DNA of 64,000 nucleotides, from positions 1 through 64,000 of the forward strand of contig NZ_MOAL01000004.1 in NCBI RefSeq assembly GCF_003731765.1, written 5' to 3'. The notes under the pieces are model-generated. The model was not told where the DNA came from, ran no database searches, and saw nothing but the letters and a program-made list of their open reading frames with translations. Each line of letters begins with the position of its first letter. The first letter of the stretch is position 1. The position numbers were made by a program, and so were the translations under genes. The stretch is from Pseudomonas chlororaphis (lineage in GTDB: Bacteria; Pseudomonadota; Gammaproteobacteria; Pseudomonadales; Pseudomonadaceae). Of the stretch, positions 53,985 to 61,967 are shown piece by piece.

Positions 53985-55331
53985 TCACGGATTCAACACC
54001 ACGGCGCCCGGCTCCAGGGGCAGCTCCAGGGTGGCGATAAATCCACCCTGGGTGTGGTTGGCCAGGGTCAGACTGCCGCCATGGCGCTCCGCCGCACGCC
54101 GTGCAATGGCCAGTCCCAGCCCATGGCCCGGCGCGGTTTGCCCGGGAGCGCGGTAGAAGGGCTCACCCAGTTGACCCAGGTGCTCATTGTCCACGCCCGG
54201 GCCGTGATCGCGTACGCTCAGCAAAATCTTGTCCCCCAGGCGCTTGGCCTCCAGCTCGATCGGCTGCCCGCTCGGGTTAAAGCGCTGGGCGTTGCGCAGC
54301 AGGTTGTCCAGTGCACGCTCGATCATGGTCGGCCAACCCTTGAGGTGCAGTTGCGGCGGGGCATCGACCCGCACGTGCTGTTCCGGGCAGGCCAGTTGGG
54401 CGTCTTTTTGCAGGTTGTTCATCAGGGCGTTGAGGTCGATGTCCTCGGCGCTGGCGTTATCCGCATCCACCCGCGCCAGTACCAGGATTTCACTGATCAA
54501 GGCTTCCAGGCGGTCGCATTCGCGGGTCAGTCGCGGCCAGAGCTTTTCCCGCTCCTCCTGGCCAGCGCGCTCGGCCAGGGCCAGGGCGATACGCAGTCGC
54601 GCCAGGGGGGAGCGCAATTCGTGGGAGACATCCCGCAGCAACTGACGCTGGCTGCCGATCAGCCCCTGCAGGCGTGCGCCCATCCGATTGAAGTCGGTGG
54701 CCAGTACGCCGAACTCGTCGCGGCGGTTGGCCAGCCGCGCCAGGCTGTTCTGCTGGTAGGTGGCTTGGCCGAGGTCATGCACCGCACCCCGCAAGCGGCT
54801 GAGGGGGCGGGTGATCGACAGCGTCACCAGCAGGCTGAACAGGGTCAGCACCACTAGGGCGATGGCCAGGGCACTGAGGGGCCACATCAGGCTGTCGCGA
54901 TGCCAGGCGTCCAGTTCCGGGTGGGCGATGCGATAAATCAGCAGGTAGGTGTCGCCACTTTGCGGGCTGGTGTACTCGGTGGTCAGGCGCCGCCAGGGCA
55001 AATGTCGGTCGTCATTGTCGTTCTGCCGGGCCTCGAAGGCCGCCGCTCGCCGAGGGAAGGTCCCGCGGACCACCGGGTCGCCGCTTTCGTTGAGCACTTG
55101 CACGTCGATGTGGTACTGGCGCTTGCGCTGCTGCAGGACCTCCTGGGCAGCCTCTTCACCTTGGGTCTCGAAGGTCTCGGTCCACTCTTGCGCCAGGGTG
55201 TTGAGGCCCGGGTGACGGCTGAGAATCCAGGCATCCTGGTTCAACATGTGGCCGAGCAGGATCGACAGCCCTGCAACCAGGGCGATGGCCAGCCAGAAGC
55301 TGGCCAGGATGCGCCAGAACAATGAACGCAC
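53985..55331 (-). CDS. cpxA: Cpx-like sensor histidine kinase
   Basis: The 448-residue protein has membrane segments at about 5-27 and 147-170 with a ~120-residue periplasmic part between. HAMP, a HisKA box RDVSHELRSPLARLRI and HATPase motifs (ERALDNLLRNAQRFN, VRDHGPGVDNEHLGQLGEPFYR) follow. It should phosphorylate the CpxR-like regulator 56032-56709. In P. aeruginosa the corresponding kinase (CpxS) sits in the same position. A terminator-like hairpin at 55353-55379 lies between it and the spy-like gene, so it may be expressed partly by read-through. Confidence 0.88.
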   Translation of the reverse strand: MRSLFWRILASFWLAIALVAGLSILLGHMLNQDAWILSRHPGLNTLAQEWTETFETQGEEAAQEVLQQRKRQYHIDVQVLNESGDPVVRGTFPRRAAAFEARQNDNDDRHLPWRRLTTEYTSPQSGDTYLLIYRIAHPELDAWHRDSLMWPLSALAIALVVLTLFSLLVTLSITRPLSRLRGAVHDLGQATYQQNSLARLANRRDEFGVLATDFNRMGARLQGLIGSQRQLLRDVSHELRSPLARLRIALALAERAGQEEREKLWPRLTRECDRLEALISEILVLARVDADNASAEDIDLNALMNNLQKDAQLACPEQHVRVDAPPQLHLKGWPTMIERALDNLLRNAQRFNPSGQPIELEAKRLGDKILLSVRDHGPGVDNEHLGQLGEPFYRAPGQTAPGHGLGLAIARRAAERHGGSLTLANHTQGGFIATLELPLEPGAVVLNP

Positions 55332-55352
55332 GGGAAGTCCTCAAACAAAGAA

Positions 55353-55379
55353 AGCCCAGTGGGGGGAGGCCACTGGGCT
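55353..55379 (-). terminator. Terminator of the spy-like gene, before the sensor kinase
   Basis: agcccagtgg / ccactgggct stem. On the minus strand it is followed by a T-rich run (tttctttgttt). It lies between 55398 and 55331, so the kinase gene may be expressed by read-through. Confidence 0.8.
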
Positions 55380-55397
55380 GGGATCAACGCTGGCGCA

Positions 55398-55838
55398 TTA
55401 TTGCGCTTTTTGCGGTTGCTGCGCTTTCCAGGCTTTGAATTCAGCCCATTCCGCACGACGCTCGGCCTGTTTCTTCTGGATGGCGTCGAACTCTTTCTGT
55501 TGTTCAGGCTTGAGCAGGGCGCGGATATCGGCCTGGGTTTTCTGGTGCTTGGCCGCGATCTCGTCCTTCATGGCCTTCTGGTCGGCCGGCGACAGCTTCT
55601 CCAGGTACTTCTCGACCAGTTGCCGCTGTTGGTGTTTTTGCTCGCCCATCAACTTGCCGATTTGCTCGCGTTGTTCGCGGCTCAGGTCCAGTTGGCCGAA
55701 GGGACCTTTGCCCCGCATGTGTTCGCTGTGGCGTGGGCCGTCCATCGGACCACCCATTGGGCCCGGGCCTTCCGGCATGGCCATGGCGACGGTGGGCAGG
55801 GCTGCGGCGAACATCAGAGCGATCAGGGTCTTGCGCAT
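55398..55838 (-). CDS. Spy/CpxP-like periplasmic LTXXQ protein
   Basis: The 146-residue product has a Sec signal peptide ending PTVAMA, a Gly/Pro/Met/His-rich stretch (MPEGPGPMGGPMDGPRHSEHMRG), and helical LTXXQ-like repeats (LDLSREQREQIGKLMGEQ, LLKPEQQKEFDAIQ). It belongs to the Spy/CpxP family of envelope chaperones and regulators. It lies between the response regulator and the kinase genes, and has a CpxR-type box at 55921-55936 upstream. It probably inhibits or modulates the kinase, or acts as a chaperone under envelope stress. Confidence 0.88.
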   Translation of the reverse strand: MRKTLIALMFAAALPTVAMAMPEGPGPMGGPMDGPRHSEHMRGKGPFGQLDLSREQREQIGKLMGEQKHQQRQLVEKYLEKLSPADQKAMKDEIAAKHQKTQADIRALLKPEQQKEFDAIQKKQAERRAEWAEFKAWKAQQPQKAQ

Positions 55839-55920
55839 GGTGTTTCTCCTTGTCTCGTTCCCGGTCAGTTCCGGATGAGTTCAGATTACGCAGATCAAGG
55901 TCAGCGGCAGTCAGTGGACG

Positions 55921-55936
55921 GTAAAGCTTGAGTAAA
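55921..55936. promoter_or_regulatory. Candidate CpxR box
   Basis: GTAAA-N6-GTAAA on the plus strand, 83 bases upstream of the spy-like start. The E. coli CpxR consensus is two GTAAA elements separated by a few bases, and spy is a CpxR target there. Confidence 0.55.
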
Positions 55937-55966
55937 GAGGATTTGCCCGGTCACTGACAAAAGGCA

Positions 55967-56020
55967 GGCACGCCAAGGGCCAAGGCGTGCCGGTGCCGGC
56001 GAGTAAGCGGGTGCTCGCCG
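55967..56020 (-). terminator. Hairpins after the CpxR-like gene
   Basis: Two stems: cggcgag / ctcgccg at 55997-56020 and ggcacgcc / ggcgtgcc at 55967-55991. On the minus strand the second is followed by tgccttttgt. They lie between the regulator stop (56032) and the CpxR-type box. Confidence 0.65.
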
Positions 56021-56031
56021 ACGGGGAGGGG

Positions 56032-56709
56032 TTACAGGCTGTAGTAGTAGCCGCGGCTGCGCAGGGCCACGATGCGGGGGCGGCCGTCAGGGTGCGGGCC
56101 GATCTTCTTGCGCAAGTTACTGACGTGCATGTCCAGGCTGCGATCGTACAAGGTCAGTTTGCGGCCCAGGGCAATCTGCGCCAGTTCCTGCTTGTCCAGG
56201 GGATCGCCAGGTTGCTTGAGCAGGGCTTCGAGCAGCCGGCTTTCGGACACGGTCAGGGTGATGTCTTGCTGATCGATGCTGACCACGCCACGCACCGGGC
56301 TGAAGCACAGGTCACCCAGTTCCATCTGACTCGACGCCGACACCGGATGGCTGCGGCGCAGGACCGCGCGTAGGCGGGCGGTCAATTCCCGTGGGTCGCA
56401 GGGTTTGGCCAGGTAATCGTCGGCGCCCAGTTCCAGGCCGAGGATGCGGTCCAGCGGTTCGCCGCGGGCCGAGAGCATCAGCACCGGCAGATCGGGATGG
56501 TCGTTGCGCAGTTGCTTGAGCAGTTCCAGGCCGCTGCCGTCGGGCAGCATCACGTCCAGCACCACCGCCGCCGGGGCGGCTTCGGCCAGGGCCCGGCGCG
56601 CACTCAGGCCATCGTGGCAGGCACGGACCTGAAAGCCTTCCTGGCTCAGCCAACTGGTCAGAAGCTCGCACAGCTCCTGGTCATCATCAATCAGTAACAG
56701 GTCGCTCAT
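56032..56709 (-). CDS. cpxR: Cpx-like OmpR-family response regulator
   Basis: The 225-residue protein has a receiver domain with acidic pocket DDD (about 8-10), phospho-acceptor Asp in VVLDVMLPDGSG, and Lys in DDYLAKPCDP. An OmpR/PhoB winged helix (TLYDRSLDMHVSNLRKKIG, IVALRSRGYYY) follows. It pairs with the kinase 53985-55331. It begins seven bases after the stop of the upstream coiled-coil gene, so the two are likely co-transcribed. Confidence 0.92.
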   Translation of the reverse strand: MSDLLLIDDDQELCELLTSWLSQEGFQVRACHDGLSARRALAEAAPAAVVLDVMLPDGSGLELLKQLRNDHPDLPVLMLSARGEPLDRILGLELGADDYLAKPCDPRELTARLRAVLRRSHPVSASSQMELGDLCFSPVRGVVSIDQQDITLTVSESRLLEALLKQPGDPLDKQELAQIALGRKLTLYDRSLDMHVSNLRKKIGPHPDGRPRIVALRSRGYYYSL

Positions 56710-56716
56710 GAATCAC

Positions 56717-57127
56717 TCAATTTAGCCATTGACGACGCTTGCGGTGTCCACCGCTGGCGAAGATACCGCAGAGCAGGGCCACCAGTGCAACTGCGCCACC
56801 GATGACGAACCACTGTTGCTGATCGGTCAGCAAGCGCGGCAACGGACTGGCCTGGGCCTCTTTGAGTTGCAGCTTGAGGCGCTGGTTCTCCTGACGCAAG
56901 CGCGTCAGTTGGGCACTTTCCCGTTCGTTGTCGACACTTTGCAGTTGTTTGCTCAATTCCTCGCGCTGACGCTCGCTTTCCTTCAAGCGTTGCTGCAGCT
57001 CGGTGATCTGGCTGCCGGCGCTCAGGGAAAGCGGCGTCGAGCGGCCTGAATCCACAGCCTCTTCGGCATGGGCGACGGCCCCGATCGATAACATGACCCA
57101 CAGCAGACACAACGGACCTTGGCGCAT
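56717..57127 (-). CDS. Periplasmic/inner-membrane coiled-coil protein of the cpx operon
   Basis: ATG 57127 (MRQGPLCLLWVML) with CAGGAG upstream; 136 residues. It has a signal peptide ending VAHAEE, a central coiled coil (ITELQQRLKESERQREELSK, TRLRQENQRLKLQLKEAQ) and a C-terminal membrane segment (FVIGGAVALVALLCGIF) with basic end. The layout resembles the tail of E. coli YgiM without its SH3 domain. It is the first gene of the run leading to cpxR. Confidence 0.8.
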   Translation of the reverse strand: MRQGPLCLLWVMLSIGAVAHAEEAVDSGRSTPLSLSAGSQITELQQRLKESERQREELSKQLQSVDNERESAQLTRLRQENQRLKLQLKEAQASPLPRLLTDQQQWFVIGGAVALVALLCGIFASGGHRKRRQWLN

Positions 57128-57237
57128 CGGAACTCCTGATTCCAATCGAGTGTTGGGCAGGTTGTCGGCCGTCAAACGAGAATAATGAGCGATTGAGAGC
57201 GCGATGAACCTGGAAGGTTCACCGCGTTGGAGAGGAT

Positions 57238-57537
57238 TTACGGCAGGACTTGCTTGAACGGCTTGACCACTACGCTGGCATAGACGCCGGCTGCGATATA
57301 CGGATCAGCATCGGCCCAGGCCTGAGCGGCGCCCAGGGAGTCGAACTCGGCGACGATCAGGCTGCCGCTGAAACCGGCAGCGCCCGGGTCATTGCTGTCC
57401 ACCGCAGGGTGCGGACCGGCCAGCACCACGCGGCCTTCGCCCTTGAGCTGCTGCAGCCGCTCAAGGTGCGCCGGGCGTGCGGCCAGGCGGTTTTCCAGGG
57501 AGTTGGCGACGTCTGTAGCAATGATTGCGTAAAGCAT
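57238..57537 (-). CDS. yciI: YciI-family protein
   Basis: ATG 57537 ([10 protein letters not shown]). The 99-residue product has the YciI pattern: [22 protein letters not shown] with the conserved His, [24 protein letters not shown] and [11 protein letters not shown]. The family has a ferredoxin-like fold; enzymatic role not settled. It follows yciB with a one-base gap, as in many gammaproteobacteria. Confidence 0.93.
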   Translation of the reverse strand: MLYAIIATDVANSLENRLAARPAHLERLQQLKGEGRVVLAGPHPAVDSNDPGAAGFSGSLIVAEFDSLGAAQAWADADPYIAAGVYASVVVKPFKQVLP

Positions 57538-57538
57538 G

Positions 57539-58135
57539 TCAGTCCTCGGTTTTCGGCGTAGTGGGTTCGGTGTCATGCAGATGACGGGACAGGTAGACGC
57601 CTTGGCCCACCAGGAACAATACGGTCATGCCCAGGCTGCCGAAGACCTTGAAGTCGACCCAGATGCTCTGGAAAGTGAATGCGACGAACAGGTTGGCGGC
57701 ACCGCAGAACAGGAAAAACATGATCCAGGCGATGTTCAAGCGGGTCCAGACCGGGTCCGGCAAGGTCAGCGCGTGGCCCATGATGCGCTTGATCAGCAGG
57801 CGATCACCGACGAAGTGGCTGCCGATAAAGGCCAGGGCGAACAGCCAGTTGACCACCGGGGCTTTCCATTTGAGGAAGGTTTCGCTGTGGAAGGCCAGGG
57901 TCAGGCTGCCGAAGACCAGGCAGGCAACGAGGGTCAGCCACTGGCTTTTTTCCAGCTTGCGCTGGGAAATGAACAGCGCGCCGTAGACCACCAGCGAGCT
58001 GATGATCAGCACCGCCGTGGCGCTGTAGATGCCGCCCACGCTGAGTTGCTGACCGGCAATGTCGACAACGCGGGGATCGAGTTTGTAGACGATGAAAAAC
58101 AGGAACAACGGGATGAAGTCGATGAATTGTTTCAC
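57539..58135 (-). CDS. yciB: Inner-membrane septation protein YciB (IspZ)
   Basis: GTG 58135 ([18 protein letters not shown]) is the family start; the longer frame reads into unrelated sequence. The 198-residue protein has five membrane segments with the family patterns [20 protein letters not shown] and [22 protein letters not shown]. It is required for normal septation and envelope integrity in relatives. Operon with yciI; divergent from rnm. Confidence 0.94.
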   Translation of the reverse strand: MKQFIDFIPLFLFFIVYKLDPRVVDIAGQQLSVGGIYSATAVLIISSLVVYGALFISQRKLEKSQWLTLVACLVFGSLTLAFHSETFLKWKAPVVNWLFALAFIGSHFVGDRLLIKRIMGHALTLPDPVWTRLNIAWIMFFLFCGAANLFVAFTFQSIWVDFKVFGSLGMTVLFLVGQGVYLSRHLHDTEPTTPKTED

Positions 58136-58222
58136 AGTGGCAGCCAGAAGCAGGATGTGGCGGCATAATAACAAACATCCTGGGTAGCGAAAGCGCCAGC
58201 TGACTTGAGGTTTTACCGTCCC

Positions 58223-59086
58223 GTGAACGTTGATTTGCATTGCCATAGCACGGCCTCCGACGGCGCACTTGCGCCCGCGGTTCTGGTGGCGCGTGCCTTT
58301 GAGAAAGGCGTGCGAGTCCTGGCACTGACCGACCATGACACCCTTGAAGGCCTGGACGAGGCGCGCGCTGCGGCGAACGCCCTGGGCATGCATCTGGTCA
58401 ATGGTGTGGAGTTGTCCTGCACCTGGGGCGGGGCCACCATCCATGTGCTGGGTTACGGGTTTGACGTGAACGCCCCGTCGTTGGTGGCGGCGATTGCCAA
58501 ACTGCACGATGGCCGCTGGCTAAGGTCCGAGGAAATAAGCCGCAAGCTCGCCCTCAAGGGCATGCCCGATGCCCTGGAAGGTGCCCGGGCGATCCAGCAG
58601 GAGCTGGGGGACAGTGGTAACGCCCCGGCGCGGCCGCACTTTGCGGATTTCCTGGTGCGTGCCGGCTACGTCAAGGATCGCGCCGAAGCGTTCCGCAAAT
58701 GGCTGGGGGCCGGCAAGCTGGGTGACGTCAAGCAACACTGGCCGACCTTGGAAGAAACCGTCGAGACGCTGCGGGCGGCAGGGGCCTGGGTCAGCCTGGC
58801 CCATCCTTGGCATTACGATTTCACGCGCAGCAAACGACGCCGTTTGATTGCCGACTATATTCAAGCGGGTGGCCACGCCATCGAAGTGGTCAATGGTTAT
58901 CAACCCGCCGAGCAAGTGGGCAGCCTGGCTATCCTTGCTCGTGAGTTCGGTCTGCTGGTCAGTGCCGGCAGTGACTTTCATGGCCCTGGAGGCTGGTCCG
59001 AGATCGGCGAGTACCGCCCGCTCCCCGAAGACCTGCCGCCATTGTGGTGTCGGTTCAAACATGACCCAATTATTGCCGCCGTCTGA
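58223..59086 (+). CDS. rnm: PHP-domain 3',5'-nucleotide / RNA phosphatase (RNase AM)
   Basis: GTG 58223 ([14 protein letters not shown]) matches the family start; TTGAGG lies upstream. The 287-residue protein has the PHP metal motifs [23 protein letters not shown] and SAGSDFHG. E. coli YciV/RNase AM trims 5' ends of RNA and hydrolyses 3',5'-bisphosphonucleotides. It is first in a plus-strand run followed by yciO and scpAB, and divergent from yciB. Confidence 0.92.
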   Translation: MNVDLHCHSTASDGALAPAVLVARAFEKGVRVLALTDHDTLEGLDEARAAANALGMHLVNGVELSCTWGGATIHVLGYGFDVNAPSLVAAIAKLHDGRWLRSEEISRKLALKGMPDALEGARAIQQELGDSGNAPARPHFADFLVRAGYVKDRAEAFRKWLGAGKLGDVKQHWPTLEETVETLRAAGAWVSLAHPWHYDFTRSKRRRLIADYIQAGGHAIEVVNGYQPAEQVGSLAILAREFGLLVSAGSDFHGPGGWSEIGEYRPLPEDLPPLWCRFKHDPIIAAV

Positions 59087-59099
59087 ACAGGTAGAAAAT

Positions 59100-59729
59100 G
59101 TGAGTCAATTTTTCCAGATTCATGCGGAAAACCCGCAAGCGCGCCTGATCAAGCAGGCGGTGGAAATTATCCGCTCGGGCGGCGTCGTGGTGTATCCCAC
59201 GGACTCGTCGTACGCCATCGGCTGCCAGATGGGCGATAAAAGCGCGATTGAGCGCGTGCGCCGTCTGCGCCAATTGGACGACAAGCACAACTTTGCTCTG
59301 ATCTGCAGCGACCTCTCGCAGTTGGGCCTGTTCGCCAAGATCGACACCGGCACCTTCCGGCTGCTCAAGGCCCATGTGCCTGGCCCCTACACCTTTATTC
59401 TCAACGCCACCCGCGAAGTGCCGCGGCTGTTGCTGCACCCCAAGCGCCGTACCATCGGCCTGCGGGTGCCGAGCAACCCGATTGCCCTGGCGCTGTTGGC
59501 CGAACTGGGCGAGCCGCTGATGAGCGTCAGCCTGATCATGCCCGGTGACACTGAGGCGATGAGCGACCCCTATGAAATGCGCCAATTGCTGGAGCATCAG
59601 GTGGACCTGATCATCGATGGCGGCTTTGGCAGCATCGAGGCCTCCACCGTGATCAACCTATCCGATGGCGAGCCGGAAGTGATTCGCGTTGGCTGTGGCG
59701 ATCCGTCGCCGTTCATGGCTGAGGCCTAG
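59100..59729 (+). CDS. yciO: YciO-like Sua5/TsaC-family protein
   Basis: GTG 59100 (MSQFFQIHAENPQARLI) equals the E. coli YciO start (MSQFFYIHPDNPQQ), so it is preferred to in-frame ATG 59061. The 209-residue protein has the YrdC-fold motifs GGVVVYPTDSSYAIGC, PGPYTFILNATREVP and KRRTIGLRVPSNPIA. These bind ATP/threonylcarbamoyl substrates in TsaC; YciO may have related activity. It is 13 bases behind rnm. Confidence 0.93.
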   Translation: MSQFFQIHAENPQARLIKQAVEIIRSGGVVVYPTDSSYAIGCQMGDKSAIERVRRLRQLDDKHNFALICSDLSQLGLFAKIDTGTFRLLKAHVPGPYTFILNATREVPRLLLHPKRRTIGLRVPSNPIALALLAELGEPLMSVSLIMPGDTEAMSDPYEMRQLLEHQVDLIIDGGFGSIEASTVINLSDGEPEVIRVGCGDPSPFMAEA

Positions 59730-60548
59730 ATGTCCGCAGTGGAAGCCGTTGACGAGCAAGCGGGCGCCCAGCAGGAGCTGCCGTTTGCCATGGTCTATGG
59801 CCAGGCGGTCATGGAAATGCCCCTGGACCTGTACATTCCGCCGGACGCCCTGGAGGTCTTCCTCGAAGCCTTCGAAGGCCCGCTGGACTTGCTGCTGTAC
59901 CTGATCCGCAAGCAGAACATCAACATCCTCGACATCCCGGTGGCGGAAATCACCCGCCAATACATGGGCTATGTCGAATTGATGCAGTCGGTGCGCCTGG
60001 AGCTGGCCGCCGAGTACCTGGTGATGGCGGCGATGCTGGCCGAGATCAAGTCGCGCATGCTGCTGCCGCGTTCGGCCGAGGTCGAAGAGGAAGAAGACGA
60101 CCCCCGGGCCGAGCTGATCCGGCGTCTGCAGGAGTACGAGCGCTTCAAGGCTGCCGCTGAGGGTATCGACGGCTTGAGCCGGGTCGGTCGCGACGTCATC
60201 GTGCCCAAGCTCGATGCCCCGGAAGCCCGGGCGCGCAAGCTGCTGCCGGACGTGGCCTTGGAAGAGGTGTTGTTGTCCATGGCCGAGGTGCTGCGCCGTG
60301 GCGACATGTTTGAAAGCCACCAGGTCAGCCGCGAGGCCTTGTCCACCCGCGAACGCATGAGTGACGTGCTGGAGCGCCTCAAGGGCGGTGGTTTTGTGCC
60401 CTTTGTCGAACTGTTCACCGCCGAAGAAGGGCGCCTGGGTGTGGTAGTGACCTTTATGGCGATTCTCGAACTGGTCAAGGAATCCCTGGTCGAGCTGGTG
60501 CAGAATGAGCCCTTTACCGCCATCCATGTGCGGGCGCGAGCCGAATAA
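59730..60548 (+). CDS. scpA: Segregation and condensation protein ScpA
   Basis: The 272-residue protein has the kleisin signature FEGPLDLLLYLIRKQNINILDIPVAEITRQY and AAEYLVMAAMLAEIKSRMLLPR, and a C-terminal winged helix. An N-terminal ~40-residue extension is present. It joins SMC heads in the condensin-like complex together with ScpB, coded next. ATG abuts the yciO stop. Confidence 0.95.
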   Translation: MSAVEAVDEQAGAQQELPFAMVYGQAVMEMPLDLYIPPDALEVFLEAFEGPLDLLLYLIRKQNINILDIPVAEITRQYMGYVELMQSVRLELAAEYLVMAAMLAEIKSRMLLPRSAEVEEEEDDPRAELIRRLQEYERFKAAAEGIDGLSRVGRDVIVPKLDAPEARARKLLPDVALEEVLLSMAEVLRRGDMFESHQVSREALSTRERMSDVLERLKGGGFVPFVELFTAEEGRLGVVVTFMAILELVKESLVELVQNEPFTAIHVRARAE

Positions 60549-60560
60549 CGAGCTGAAACA

Positions 60561-61583
60561 ATGAATCTGAATGAACCCCGCGAGCTGGCGCCACTGCTTG
60601 AAGCCTTTCTGTTGGCCTCGGGAAAACCCCAATCCATGGAGCGCCTGTTCGAACTCTTCGAAGAGGCCGAGCGTCCTGAGCCGCCTGTGTTCAAGAAAGC
60701 CTTGGCGTTGCTGGCCAAGTCCTGCGATGGGCGCGCCTTTGAACTCAAGGAGGTGGCGTCGGGTTACCGCCTGCAAGTGCGCGAAAAGTTCGCGCCGTGG
60801 GTGGGCCGCCTGTGGGAGGAGCGCCCCCAGCGCTATTCCCGCGCCATGCTGGAAACCCTGGCTCTGATTGCTTACCGCCAGCCCATCACTCGGGGGGAAA
60901 TCGAGGACGTGCGGGGCGTGGCGGTCAACAGCCAGATCGTCAAGACCCTGCTGGAGCGGGAGTGGATTCGCGTGGTGGGCCATCGCGATGTGCCCGGCCG
61001 GCCGGCGATGTTCGCCACCACCAAAGCCTTTCTCGATCACTTCAACCTGAAGAACCTCGACGACTTGCCGCCCCTGGCGGAGTTGCGCGAGATCGAGACT
61101 GAGCCAGTACTGGAGTTCGACGATGTGCCGGTTCCTGCGCACCTGCAGGCCTTGGCCGATGCCACGGCGGAGCCGGAAGAGCCCAAGGAAGAGACCAGTT
61201 TCCATACTCTGCTGCTGGAACTGGATTCGATGGAGGAAGGGATCAAGACCGACTTCGACGACCTGCATCGCGATGGCCTGTCGGCGCCGTTCGAGCCGGA
61301 CGCCGAGTTCCGCCTCGATAGCCCGTCGTCGCCACCGGTCGACACACCGCCGCTGGAGACTGAGGTCGCCGCCCCTGAACCAGAACCAGAACCAGAACCA
61401 GAGTTTGAACCCGAGCAACCGGCGCCCGTCGATGCCGAGGACGATGTGCTGGGTGTCGCTGAAGCCCGAGCCAAGCTGCTGGCCGCGGTCGCGGCCCTGG
61501 AGCCTGAGCTGAGTGAAGAAGAGGCTGAAGCCCTGGCCCTGGCCGAAGCCATTGAAAACGAACGCCGCCTGTTCGACGACTAA
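60561..61583 (+). CDS. scpB: Segregation and condensation protein ScpB with long acidic tail
   Basis: The 340-residue product has the ScpB double winged helix in the first ~170 residues (ELAPLLEAFLLASGKP, RYSRAMLETLALIAYRQPITRGEIEDVRGVAVNSQIV, GRPAMFATTKAFLDHF). The rest is an acidic, Pro/Glu-rich tail including EPEPEPEPEFEPEQPAP, longer than in typical ScpB (about 200 residues). It is the third component of the SMC complex. Gap to scpA is 12 bases. Confidence 0.94.
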   Translation: MNLNEPRELAPLLEAFLLASGKPQSMERLFELFEEAERPEPPVFKKALALLAKSCDGRAFELKEVASGYRLQVREKFAPWVGRLWEERPQRYSRAMLETLALIAYRQPITRGEIEDVRGVAVNSQIVKTLLEREWIRVVGHRDVPGRPAMFATTKAFLDHFNLKNLDDLPPLAELREIETEPVLEFDDVPVPAHLQALADATAEPEEPKEETSFHTLLLELDSMEEGIKTDFDDLHRDGLSAPFEPDAEFRLDSPSSPPVDTPPLETEVAAPEPEPEPEPEFEPEQPAPVDAEDDVLGVAEARAKLLAAVAALEPELSEEEAEALALAEAIENERRLFDD

Positions 61584-61594
61584 CCTTGCAGGCG

Positions 61595-61620
61595 CTTTCG
61601 CCGGCCAGCCGGTTCCTACG
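61595..61620. repeat. Degenerate REP-type element
   Basis: ctttcgccggccagccggttcctacg, related to the REP core found in the array at 25721-26113. It lies between scpB and the DUF1289 gene. Confidence 0.55.
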
Positions 61621-61630
61621 GAGGTGCGTG

Positions 61631-61822
61631 ATGAGTGGTGCCAAGGATCCCTGCATCAGCCTTTGCAAGTTCAGCGATGACATCTGCATCGGCTGCGGTC
61701 GCAGCAAGCGCGAGATCAAGGCCTGGAAGAAACTCGACAAGGCCGAACGCCGCCTGGTGCTGGCCGAAGCCGCGCAGCGCCTGCTGAAACTGCGCGCCAC
61801 CGGCCGGCGGAAAAAAGCCTGA
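61631..61822 (+). CDS. DUF1289 small Cys-rich protein
   Basis: ATG 61631, with GGAGG upstream. The 63-residue product has the DUF1289 pattern DPCISLCKFSDDICIGCGRS followed by IKAWKKLDKAERRLVL. Four Cys probably bind Zn or an Fe-S cluster. Function unknown. It is often found beside scpB and rluB in pseudomonads. Confidence 0.93.
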   Translation: MSGAKDPCISLCKFSDDICIGCGRSKREIKAWKKLDKAERRLVLAEAAQRLLKLRATGRRKKA

Positions 61823-61967
61823 GTGCCGACTTATCCGCTAGTCTCTGATGCGCAACCGCTGTCATGAGCGTATGATTCGCGACCCTTTGGCGATCCCTTC
61901 GCCACAAGACCTGTTTTCCACGCTTCAGGCCATTCGCGCCTGAACCGACACACCGGGAGGTGCCCAG

